Positions 1 to 5,379 of a stretch of DNA of 5,379 bases are shown one piece after another. This DNA comes from Leptolyngbya sp. SIO4C5 (GTDB taxonomy: Bacteria; Cyanobacteriota; Cyanobacteriia; Phormidesmidales; Phormidesmidaceae): contig JAAHIC010000358.1 of assembly GCA_010671965.1 (NCBI GenBank), forward strand, positions 1-5,379, in the 5' to 3' direction. A program made the translations under genes and the position numbers. Below the pieces are notes generated by a model. It saw only the letters and a program-made list of their open reading frames with translations, was not told where the DNA came from and made no database searches. Within the stretch, counting starts at the first letter, position 1; the number at the start of each line of letters is the position of its first letter.

Positions 1-294
1 CTACCAGTCATCCGTTGATGACTGGTCGTCTAATCCAGTCACCATCAAGATAGGAACGTATTTTCCTTCATCCAAATTTCGAATTTTTCGACAGCATTCA
101 AAGCCACTCATGCCAGGCATTTTGGCATCTAATAACACCAAAGCAGGAGAAAGGCGCTGATACAGCTCTAGTCCTTCAATGCCGTCTTTTGCCTCAATAA
201 CCGAGTATTCAACTTTTTGCAACATCAGCCGCATGTACGTACGGGATACGGCATCGTCGTCAATCAGTAGAACTGTGTTTCTATAGTCACTCAT
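1..294 (-). pseudogene. Truncated CheY-like response regulator receiver domain
   Basis: This encodes a phosphoacceptor receiver domain of a two-component system, expected to be cytoplasmic and phosphorylated by a histidine kinase. From the ATG at 294 it gives 97 residues. The acidic pocket lies in the run LLIDDD (D12-D14), the phosphoacceptor is D56 in LLDAKMPGMSG, and the switch residue is T86 in ILMVTG. A receiver is normally about 120 residues. This one stops (TAG, 3-1) after STDDW, before the fifth strand and its conserved Lys-Pro, so it should not work as it stands. The stop falls in a fold-back hairpin (3-26) at the window edge, so the truncation may be an end artefact and the real gene longer, possibly with an output domain. 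A TTG at 300 is in frame, but the ATG is the better start. I see no clear Shine-Dalgarno sequence. Family assignment is secure; the identity of the regulator is unknown. Confidence 0.85.
3..26. repeat. Perfect 10-bp inverted repeat (hairpin) at the window edge
   Basis: The arms ACCAGTCATC (3-12) and GATGACTGGT (17-26) are perfect reverse complements separated by the 4-base loop CGTT. The symmetry continues past one mismatch (base 2 against 27) to base 1 against 28. It overlaps the last codons and stop of the truncated receiver gene. It could be half of a terminator whose T-run lies outside the window. Because it coincides with an abrupt truncation, a fold-back chimera at a contig end is at least as likely. 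Confidence 0.8.
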
Positions 295-304
295 AGCCAA
301 AAGC

Positions 305-332
305 TTGACGGATCAAACTTGAATGTTATATC
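305..332 (+). promoter_or_regulatory. Weak candidate sigma70-type promoter
   Basis: TTGACG (305-310) and TATATC (327-332) are separated by 16 bases on the plus strand. If used, it would leave a leader of about 310 bases before the small gene at 653, spanning all the dyads described below. The match is only moderate and AT-rich sequence gives such pairs by chance, so this is a weak suggestion. Confidence 0.2.
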
Positions 333-399
333 TCGCTATTTTGCCAATCGCTCACCCTGAAAAGCTGCACCCTGTCTGGTTGCGAAAAAAGATGCTTAC

Positions 400-409
400 T
401 TTACGTAAA
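400..409. repeat. 10-bp perfect palindrome TTTACGTAAA
   Basis: TTTACGTAAA reads the same on both strands and lies in the divergent intergenic region. A short symmetric site like this could bind a dimeric regulator, but no known operator is recognised and one 10-bp palindrome in AT-rich DNA can arise by chance. Confidence 0.3.
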
Positions 410-454
410 TCAACAGCATAGTTGGACTTTCTAAGTATTACCCTCTTTTTCTCT

Positions 455-504
455 AACTTAGCGATCGAAACAAAATTCAGTATATTCCTGGAATATGCTA
501 AGTT
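455..504. promoter_or_regulatory. Nested dyad symmetry, candidate operator or leader hairpin
   Basis: Two inverted repeats overlap here. The outer one pairs AACTTAGC (455-462) with GCTAAGTT (497-504), a perfect 8-bp match across 34 bases. The inner one is centred on 489: ATATTCC (482-488) and GGAATAT (490-496) are perfect, and it extends to 479-499 with one T/G position. The arms share bases 497-499, so in RNA the two stems would compete. The location between divergent genes fits an operator. No T-run follows, so a terminator is unlikely. The regulator is unknown. Confidence 0.4.
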
Positions 505-643
505 TGATCGATTTGAAATTTTTAAGCAAAATCGCTAATGCCATTTCCTAAAAATCTTTTGGGTGAAACTATTCATCAACTTTGATTAAGCTTCTATTCT
601 TTGAGACAACGCGGGTATCTTGATGAAGAGGCAGTAGCTAAGT

Positions 644-647
644 AGGA
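644..647 (+). promoter_or_regulatory. Ribosome binding site for the small membrane-protein gene
   Basis: AGGA sits 5 bases before the ATG at 653 and 8 bases before the second ATG at 656. This supports translation of the small gene and slightly favours the second ATG, where the spacing is closer to ideal. Confidence 0.5.
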
Positions 648-652
648 CGGTA

Positions 653-862
653 ATGATGAATCATGACTACGATTTTCAATTTCCGCCCACGATCTGGGTA
701 GTCTCATCCGTTGTGGGGGGTATTTTGACAGGCTTGGGGCTGATTTGGAGTATGGAGTATTTGCGCGATCGCTGGTTCTTTGAGAGCAGCTTTCATCGTA
801 ATTCACCTGCCATCTTCACCCATAACGCGACAGTGGCTCCCAAAAACAGTAGCTTTAACTAA
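653..862 (+). CDS. Small single-pass membrane protein, function unknown
   Basis: This encodes 69 residues that I do not recognise as a named family. One hydrophobic helix runs from about P12 to L37 (IWVVSSVVGGILTGLGLIW) and includes a small-residue G23-x3-G27 spacing often seen in helix packing. The N-terminal tail is acidic (D5, D7) and the segment after the helix is basic (R38, R40), so the positive-inside rule suggests N-terminus out and C-terminus in. The tail is Ser/Asn-rich and uncharged. ATG codons at 653 and 656 are both possible, and an AGGA precedes them. A HIP1 octamer inside the gene encodes part of RDRW. The gene lies 71 bp upstream of, and in the same direction as, the large exported protein, so co-transcription is plausible. 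Codon usage and the intact helix favour a real gene over the overlapping antisense frame, but homology is unproven. Confidence 0.6.
   Translation: MMNHDYDFQFPPTIWVVSSVVGGILTGLGLIWSMEYLRDRWFFESSFHRNSPAIFTHNATVAPKNSSFN
765..772. repeat. HIP1 octamer GCGATCGC (first of five)
   Basis: HIP1 (GCGATCGC) is a highly over-represented palindrome in many cyanobacterial genomes. Perfect copies occur at 765-772, 2455-2462, 3011-3018, 3943-3950 and 4436-4443, all inside coding sequence. Two fall in or beside the linkers of the large protein. They support a cyanobacterial origin and are not thought to be mobile elements. Confidence 0.85.
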
Positions 863-933
863 AGCCCAGATGGTTTAAATACACACCTGAGCAGACTTGC
901 TGCATCGTGATTTTCTAATTTCTGAATGAAATT
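863..933. other. Short gap between the small gene and the large gene
   Basis: These 71 bases hold no strong terminator hairpin and no convincing promoter pair. They also lack a good Shine-Dalgarno sequence for the GTG at 934. The absence of a terminator is compatible with read-through from the small gene into the large one. Confidence 0.4.
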
Positions 934-1044
934 GTGATACTTCCCCTTCAACCGAAAAGATGGGTAAGACTACTTTCGTACTGCTTAGTAGGTTTACTGA
1001 TATCTTTCTTGACGGCAACCATTCCGGTGCCCCCTGCTCCTGCG
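934..1044 (+). other. Sec signal peptide of the large protein
   Basis: Residues 1-37 have the three expected parts. A basic start (K8, R9, R12) is followed by a hydrophobic core of about residues 13-30 (LLSYCLVGLLISFLTAT) and a small-residue end, APA, before Q38-N39. Signal peptidase I cleavage after A37 is predicted. C17 has no lipobox around it, so this is not a lipoprotein. The mature protein should be periplasmic, outer-membrane associated or secreted. Confidence 0.85.
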
Positions 1045-4000
1045 CAGAATAGTCAGGGTGGGCAGTGTAGTGCTATTACTCAGCCCTTGACGGCAGCGGA
1101 AATGGCCTACGCCCAGTCGGCTTGGAACTACTTTGTTGACAACGTTCAGCCTAATACAGGCTTGTCCAACTCAGCCGGCGGCTTTCCTTCAGGAACCTTG
1201 TGGGACTTAGGTAACTATTTAGCGGCGATGAATGCCGCTCTGTGGATGGGACTGATTGACCAAGCCGAATTTGACAGTCGCCTGAATCAGTTTTTGACGA
1301 GCCTGAGTCAGCTACCGCTGTTTGAAAATACGCTTCCTAATAAGGTCTATAACAGCGCTACGGGAGAGATAGTGGACTATGGCAACAATCCTCTAGAACG
1401 TGGGATTGGCTGGTCAGCATTGGATATTGGCCGCATCTTGGCAGCGTTTCATATTGTACGAACCTGTCATCCCCAATATGCTGACTGGCTAGCAGGAGTT
1501 GTTGATAGCTGGGATATTGCTGCCTCTGTGCAAGACGGGATGCTCTATGGAGCCACGGTTTTACCGAGCGGTGAAACCTTAAAAGTTCAAGAAGGACGCT
1601 TAGGATATGAAGAGTATGCGGCTCGAGGTTACGCCCTATGGGGCTTCGATGTGCCCCAAGCGGTAGCTTATGAGCCGTTTAAGTTCGTAGATATTTATGG
1701 GCTACAAATTCCGGTTGATACGCGCAACTATCAAGACACTAACGCAAATAATTACGTTGTCAGTGAGTCTTACATTCTTGATGCCATTGAATTTGGCCTG
1801 CAGGGAGAACAAGCGGATTTCGCGCGGCGTGTCTTTGAGGCTCAAAAGCGACGCTACGAAGACACGGGTTTGCTGACGGCTGTCTCTGAAGACAACATTA
1901 ATCAGCCTCCCTACTTCCTTTACAGTACGGTTTTTTCTAATGGCGTGCCGTGGGCTGTCATTACTGAGGCAAATGAACTGCACCCCGAACTAAGAACTTT
2001 ATGCACTAAAGCTGCATTTGGCTGGCGCTACGTTTACCCTGATGACCCATACGCCCAACAAATTTTCGATCACGTCAAAGACACGACTAACTCAGGCAGG
2101 GGGTTTTATGCCGGTATCTATGAGTCTGGGCTGTATGAGGCTGAACCTCCCCTGAATGATATTTTGACCGGCAATACGAACGGATTGATTTTAGAAATCC
2201 TCTATTACAAGGCAAGAGGATTCCAACCTATGCTGTCGGACAGCGGTGTTCCGACCAGTTCTAGTGCAACTGTGCCTTTCACGCCGGATGAAAACACAGC
2301 GGGCAACCCACCACCACCATCAGCACCCACCACCGCGACCCCACCGCCACCGCAAGAAACCCAAATTCCACAGCCAATAGCCGCGACTGCGCCTCCTACT
2401 GTCGCAACCCCGCAGCCACCAGAGACTTCCATTCCACCGGAACCACAAAGCATCGCGATCGCACCGATTCGCCCGGTTGGCCTACCAAAACCTGCTGCCT
2501 GTCCTCTGCCTCAGAAAACCCTGAGCATCACGGACAGGCGATATGCTGAGACAGCATGGCAATATTTTGAGGCTAACCATCAACCATCGGGACTAGTGCC
2601 AGATCGCAGCGATGTCAACGGCACAACTCTATGGGGCATCGGCGATTATCTCTCAGCCCTCCATGCCGCTCAGGCGATGGAAATCATCACCTTAGACAAG
2701 TTTGACGAACGCGTTCGCCACCTCTTAGGCGCACTACAGGAAATTCCTCTATTTGCCGGAGAGCTCCCCCACCGGGCCTATAGCACATTAACGCTGGACC
2801 CGATTGACTATGGCGGCAATGACTCACTAAACGGTAATGGCTGGTCAGGATTAGACGTAGGACGACTGCTAGCAGCGCTCCATACGCTGAAAACCTGCCA
2901 CCCAGAATATACCGATGTTGTGGATACTACGGTACTCGATTGGTCTTACCTGAGAGTTGTCCGCAATGGACGTATTGCCAACGCTCATTTAGATCAAAAC
3001 GATCGCGGGCGCGATCGCATCCGTGTCAAACCGGCTGATATTTTGGGATATGAGGAATATGCTGCTAGGGCATTTCAGCTTTGGGGATTTAACGCCGAAC
3101 GATCATCTGTTGGCGGAAACTACCTCACAGACAGTATTCAGGGACACGCTGTCCCCGTGCAGCGCTCTCAAGCTGAGCAGCGTAATCGACAAGAAGTCCT
3201 GAACACGATCAGTACGCCCTTTATTCTCTATGGTTTGGAGTTTGGCTTTGATCCCCAAATCAACACCTTAGTCCAAGAAATCTATCAGGCCGAAGCGAGT
3301 CGCTATCAGGAAACCGGGAACTTCAGCGCCTCTGGCACAACTCTGATTAATGAAGATCCCTATGTCGTTCACAGTACGCTTGTGTCAGACGGTCGGCCCT
3401 GGGTCGCGGTCGATGATACAGGAAATGTAATCGAAAAATCTCGGGTTGTTAGTACAGCCGTCGCCTTTGCCTACTACACACTCTTTCCTAATAGTTCATA
3501 TGGACAAGAACTGTGGCTGGCTACGCTCGATCTCTATAACCCACTCTTGGGATATTACGAAGGTTTTTACGAAAATGGTGGACGCCGGGCGATTGGCTTC
3601 ACTGGCGGCACCAATAGCCTGATTTTGCAAGCATTGCTGCACAAAAACACGCACCGAAATCCATTAATTCAACCTCACGTCAACACCAACTCTCCTTGGT
3701 GGCAGGCAATTCGAGAAGGCGATCCCTTAGGCTTGGGGCTGCCTGAAAGAGATCAGCCTACGATTGAGATGGTGGCAGACGGACAAACAACCTACTGGAT
3801 TGCTCGCAGCGCTACCGCTGAGACAGCCAGTAGCGCTGCTACTGTACTAACGACCTCAAATACACTGCCTAATGCCAATGACTTATCCACTCCGAACGGA
3901 ATGGAAGAAATTGAAACGGAGGAAAGATTACAGCCTGCTCCGGCGATCGCCCAGAACACAACGCCAGCAGTCAATCAGCCTAACGCTACCCCCTCTTCGG

Positions 4001-5187
4001 CAATCCTCTCTTTTCCGCTTGCTACGGCAGCAGAATTGCCTAACAAAGAAGATCAGTCTGCTGCTCGTCTAGCTTGGACATATTTTGAAAGCAACTGGAA
4101 CCCCAGTACGGGCATGGTCAATGGGGTTGATGGTTTAGACTGGGCAACGTGGTGGGATCAGGGCAGCGCTATTTTGGGCCTGCACGCAGCTTACCAATTA
4201 GGTCTTCTAGCTCAAACCGAGTTTGACAGCAAGATTTCGCGCTTGCTCAATACGTTACAGACCTTACCCCTACCCTCAACAGATTTACCCAATAAAGCCT
4301 ACAGCACCAGCACGGCTGAGATGCGGACACTGAGTAATCAGCCTGATCCTCAGGGAGGTAGCGGTTGGTCAGTCATGGACTTAGCCCGTTATTTTATTGC
4401 GCTACACACGCTTGAAGTTCATTACCCAGCCTATCGCGATCGCATTGAGCAGATTAACGCCCGCTACGACCTCAATAAACTAGTTAATGAAGGCTGGTTG
4501 TGGGGCAGCGGTTCTAGCCAAAATGGTTTGCAATATTGGCAGGAAGGCCGCTTTGGCTATGAGCAGTATGCCGCCTATGGCCTCAAACTTTGGGGCCTTG
4601 AAGCAGAAAATGCGCTCTATAATCCGCCAACCCAAACAGTCACTATAGATGGTTTTGAGTTTGTGATAGATCAGCGCAACCGCAGTAATTCCGGTGCCAG
4701 CAACCACCTAACCAATGATCCCTACCTGCTATGGGGCCTAGAAATGGGCTGGCCTGAATCTATTCAGCCTCAAATTGACAATTTACGCAGCGTTCAGGCT
4801 AATCGCTATGCCCAAACGGGTATTCTGACAGCAGTCAACGAAGATTCCTTAGATCGCGAACCCTACTTTCTCTATTACAGTATTTACGCTGACGGGCAAT
4901 CCTGGCCTGCTTTGACCGTGCGGGGGCGCAGCCATCCCGAACTGCGCTTTTTAAGTACAAAGGCGGCATTTGCTCTCAGCAGTCTTTTTCCTGATGATGA
5001 CTACTGCCAAATTTTACGGCGCTCAGTCCAATCTCTAGCTGATGTTGAGCGAGGCTACCTGTCAGGTCGATATGAGAATTCAGATCTAGGCCCTAATCGA
5101 GCTATCAATGTCAATACCAACGCCATCATTCTTGAAAGCTTGCTATATCAAAACCGGGGGGGCCGTCCGCTCACTTATCCTGCTTAA
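934..5187 (+). CDS. Exported protein with three tandem DUF3131-type domains
   Basis: This encodes 1417 residues. A signal peptide (1-37) is followed by three repeats of one domain at about 53-428, 528-905 and 1040-1408. Each repeat carries, in order, AW-x-YF, a W-rich GTLWDLG-type motif, LPNKxY, GWSxLDxGR, GYEEYAA with LWG, PYFLY, TKAAF and TNxxILE. I recognise this series as DUF3131 (PF11329). The family function is unknown; its all-helical, glucoamylase-like character suggests carbohydrate binding or cleavage, which is inference. The core from AW-x-YF to ILE spans 357, 357 and 353 residues, so all three repeats are full length. Linker 1 is Pro-rich and linker 2 Ser/Thr/Ala/Asn-rich. The start is GTG at 934; an in-frame TAA at 916 rules out an earlier ATG, and no good ribosome site is seen. 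A lipoprotein gene follows after 5 bases. The domain call is confident, the role is not. Confidence 0.9.
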   Translation: MILPLQPKRWVRLLSYCLVGLLISFLTATIPVPPAPAQNSQGGQCSAITQPLTAAEMAYAQSAWNYFVDNVQPNTGLSNSAGGFPSGTLWDLGNYLAAMNAALWMGLIDQAEFDSRLNQFLTSLSQLPLFENTLPNKVYNSATGEIVDYGNNPLERGIGWSALDIGRILAAFHIVRTCHPQYADWLAGVVDSWDIAASVQDGMLYGATVLPSGETLKVQEGRLGYEEYAARGYALWGFDVPQAVAYEPFKFVDIYGLQIPVDTRNYQDTNANNYVVSESYILDAIEFGLQGEQADFARRVFEAQKRRYEDTGLLTAVSEDNINQPPYFLYSTVFSNGVPWAVITEANELHPELRTLCTKAAFGWRYVYPDDPYAQQIFDHVKDTTNSGRGFYAGIYESGLYEAEPPLNDILTGNTNGLILEILYYKARGFQPMLSDSGVPTSSSATVPFTPDENTAGNPPPPSAPTTATPPPPQETQIPQPIAATAPPTVATPQPPETSIPPEPQSIAIAPIRPVGLPKPAACPLPQKTLSITDRRYAETAWQYFEANHQPSGLVPDRSDVNGTTLWGIGDYLSALHAAQAMEIITLDKFDERVRHLLGALQEIPLFAGELPHRAYSTLTLDPIDYGGNDSLNGNGWSGLDVGRLLAALHTLKTCHPEYTDVVDTTVLDWSYLRVVRNGRIANAHLDQNDRGRDRIRVKPADILGYEEYAARAFQLWGFNAERSSVGGNYLTDSIQGHAVPVQRSQAEQRNRQEVLNTISTPFILYGLEFGFDPQINTLVQEIYQAEASRYQETGNFSASGTTLINEDPYVVHSTLVSDGRPWVAVDDTGNVIEKSRVVSTAVAFAYYTLFPNSSYGQELWLATLDLYNPLLGYYEGFYENGGRRAIGFTGGTNSLILQALLHKNTHRNPLIQPHVNTNSPWWQAIREGDPLGLGLPERDQPTIEMVADGQTTYWIARSATAETASSAATVLTTSNTLPNANDLSTPNGMEEIETEERLQPAPAIAQNTTPAVNQPNATPSSAILSFPLATAAELPNKEDQSAARLAWTYFESNWNPSTGMVNGVDGLDWATWWDQGSAILGLHAAYQLGLLAQTEFDSKISRLLNTLQTLPLPSTDLPNKAYSTSTAEMRTLSNQPDPQGGSGWSVMDLARYFIALHTLEVHYPAYRDRIEQINARYDLNKLVNEGWLWGSGSSQNGLQYWQEGRFGYEQYAAYGLKLWGLEAENALYNPPTQTVTIDGFEFVIDQRNRSNSGASNHLTNDPYLLWGLEMGWPESIQPQIDNLRSVQANRYAQTGILTAVNEDSLDREPYFLYYSIYADGQSWPALTVRGRSHPELRFLSTKAAFALSSLFPDDDYCQILRRSVQSLADVERGYLSGRYENSDLGPNRAINVNTNAIILESLLYQNRGGRPLTYPA
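1090..2217 (+). other. DUF3131-type domain 1 (residues 53-428)
   Basis: This copy keeps all the motifs: W90-D91 in TLWDLG, LPNKVYN (134-140), GWSALDIGR (159-167), EGRLGYEEYAA (220-230), SESY (277-280), PYFLY (326-330), TKAAF (358-362) and GNTNGLILE (413-421). C45, just before the domain, and C178 in TCHP recur at matching positions in domain 2. Acidic residues D91, D164, E220, E278 and E421 are candidates for a functional site, judged only by comparing the repeats. Confidence 0.85.
2218..2514 (+). other. Proline-rich linker between domains 1 and 2
   Basis: Residues 429-527 are low in complexity. From about 458 to 520 they are dominated by Pro, Thr and Ala, with short runs such as PPPPSAP and TPPPPQ. 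At DNA level this gives CCA/CCG-rich sequence, and the opposite strand carries an open Gly/Val-rich frame that is only a shadow. Such linkers are typical extended spacers between extracytoplasmic modules. C523 lies at its end. Confidence 0.8.
2515..3648 (+). other. DUF3131-type domain 2, diverged (residues 528-905)
   Basis: The frame and core length match domain 1 (W542 to Q899 is 357 residues), but several shared residues are replaced. WD becomes WG (G568), EGR before GYEEYAA becomes ADI (701-703), the acidic E278 position becomes T761, TKAAF becomes TAVAF (841-845), and TNG-LILE becomes TNS-LILQ (Q899). GWSGLDVGR (636-644) and GYEEYAA (705-711) remain. The copy is structurally intact but may have lost the activity or ligand of the other two. 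C523 and C655 mirror C45 and C178. Confidence 0.85.
3649..4050 (+). other. Long linker between domains 2 and 3
   Basis: Residues 906-1039 differ from linker 1. The first part (about 917-957) looks partly ordered, with SPWWQAIREGDPLGLGLP and then TTYWIARSA, and may be a short extension belonging to domain 2. The rest (about 958-1036) is rich in Ser, Thr, Ala and Asn, with an acidic stretch EEIETEE (991-997), and is probably disordered. Confidence 0.65.
4051..5157 (+). other. DUF3131-type domain 3 (residues 1040-1408)
   Basis: This copy keeps the residues that domain 2 lost: W1074-D1075, EGRFGYEQYAA (1204-1214), D1262 in NDPY where domain 1 has E278, TKAAF (1342-1346) and NTN-IILE ending at E1401. 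GWSVMDLAR (1144-1152) is a looser version of the motif. It lacks the cysteine pair of domains 1 and 2: the TCHP cysteine is replaced by H1163. C1358 has no obvious partner. The protein ends nine residues after the domain. Confidence 0.85.
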
Positions 5188-5192
5188 AGAAC

Positions 5193-5333
5193 ATGAACTG
5201 CCAATCCTTTAATCATAGATTTACCAAACCCATTGCGGGACTACTCGTTGGGTTATTGACCGCTAGTTCCCTAACGGCTTGCTCAGGTTCTATGCTCTCA
5301 GCATCGCCTCATAGTTCACCATCTCTCCAGTAG
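5193..5333 (+). pseudogene. Truncated lipoprotein gene (signal peptide and lipobox only)
   Basis: An ATG 5 bases after the stop of the large gene opens a 46-residue frame. It has a basic start (R9, K12), a hydrophobic core (about 14-27, IAGLLVGLLTASSL) and a lipobox LTAC with C30, so the product should be exported and lipid-modified by signal peptidase II. The tight spacing implies translation coupled to the large gene. After about residue 38 the DNA (5311 onward) is the reverse complement of a DUF3131-type coding sequence, so the last eight residues and the TAG at 5331 are probably not native. The true gene should be longer. This start is too short to identify the family; a DUF3131 lipoprotein is one guess. 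Confidence 0.7.
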
Positions 5334-5379
5334 CGCTGTTGTAGACCTTATTGGGTAAAGCATCATCAACAAGCGGTAA
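5290..5379 (-). pseudogene. Inverted fragment of a fourth DUF3131-type domain
   Basis: Read on the minus strand from the window end, the DNA encodes LPLVDDALPNKVYNSA followed by TGEMVNY, then EAMLRA and a stop at 5292-5290. The part up to NY aligns without gaps to residues 127-149 of the large protein's domain 1. By hand count about 55 of 69 bases (5379-5311 against 1312-1380) are identical. The match is good but not exact, so it is a different copy and not a duplicate of local DNA. After NY the expected GN/GG-rich sequence is missing, so the homology breaks at about 5310. The fragment is open at the window end and cut at its 3' side. It is either a rearranged paralogue or a chimeric contig end. 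Confidence 0.75.

Larger units (their letters stand above)
295..652. other. Divergent intergenic region without a recognisable gene
   Basis: These 358 bases separate the leftward receiver gene from the rightward small membrane-protein gene, so promoters for both should lie here. The stretch is AT-rich with no convincing coding frame, tRNA or riboswitch that I can recognise. It does hold a short palindrome (400-409), nested dyads (455-504) and one weak sigma70-like pair (305-332), each listed separately. A near-HIP1 sequence, GCGATCGA, occurs at 461-468. Confidence 0.6.

Noticed and set aside
298..300. TTG start two codons before the receiver's ATG
   Set aside because: It adds only two residues and has no ribosome site; the ATG at 294 fits receiver N-termini better.
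594..806. Minus-strand open frame of 70 codons opposite the small membrane-protein gene
   Set aside because: Its product is Ser/Arg/Pro-rich without any domain or hydrophobic pattern, and the plus-strand frame has a better ribosome site and a clear membrane helix.
889..902. Possible terminator hairpin GCAG/CTGC after the small gene
   Set aside because: The stem is only 4 bp and no T-run follows.
897..925. Possible promoter TTGCTG with a downstream TCTAAT before the large gene
   Set aside because: The spacing is about 11 bases, too short for a sigma70-type promoter.
1702..1983. Minus-strand frame of 93 codons within domain 1
   Set aside because: It is antisense to strongly conserved DUF3131 motifs and has no start signal or recognisable product.
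2205..2453. Minus-strand Gly/Val-rich open frame
   Set aside because: It is the antisense shadow of the proline-rich linker: CCN codons read as GGN on the other strand.
2305..2493. CCA/CCG-rich short repeats considered as a CRISPR or tandem repeat array
   Set aside because: There are no regular repeat-spacer units; the pattern is simply proline codons in a linker.
3872..4072. Plus-strand frame of 66 codons within the large gene
   Set aside because: It lies wholly inside the large coding frame, in a low-constraint linker, and its Arg/Gln/Ser/Leu-rich product resembles nothing known.
4480..4707. Minus-strand frame of 75 codons within domain 3
   Set aside because: It is antisense to the conserved EGRFGYEQYAA region; its composition follows from the sense codons.

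Overview
The window looks like cyanobacterial DNA. It has moderate GC and five perfect HIP1 octamers (GCGATCGC, at 765, 2455, 3011, 3943 and 4436). It also carries a response-regulator receiver of the kind common in cyanobacteria and a secreted protein made of DUF3131-type domains, a family I know mostly from cyanobacteria and other Gram-negative bacteria. No genus can be named from the sequence alone.

Layout. Positions 1-294 (minus) hold a CheY-like receiver that stops before its last strand and conserved lysine, inside a perfect 10-bp fold-back hairpin at the very edge of the window. Positions 295-652 are a divergent intergenic region with nested dyad symmetry (455-504) but no convincing gene. 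Positions 653-862 (plus) encode a 69-residue single-pass membrane protein of unknown function. After a 71-bp gap, 934-5187 (plus) encodes a 1417-residue exported protein. It has a signal peptide, then three tandem DUF3131-type domains joined by a proline-rich linker and a Ser/Thr/Ala/Asn-rich linker. Five bases after its stop, a lipoprotein gene begins (5193) with a clear signal peptide and LTAC lipobox, but it is cut short. The final ~69 bases (5311-5379) encode, on the opposite strand, a piece of a fourth DUF3131-type domain that matches none of the three local copies exactly.

How it fits together. The three plus-strand genes run in the same direction and could form a cell-envelope cassette: small membrane protein, exported triple-domain protein, lipoprotein. 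The fold resemblance of DUF3131 to alpha/alpha-barrel carbohydrate enzymes suggests polysaccharide handling in the periplasm or outside the cell, but this is inference. The middle domain has lost several residues shared by the first and third, so the three modules are probably not equivalent.

Caution. Both ends look abnormal: a fold-back palindrome truncates a gene on the left, and an inverted paralogous fragment truncates a gene on the right. This is what a short contig with chimeric ends (for example from amplified single-cell DNA) would look like. A real rearrangement is possible but should not be assumed.
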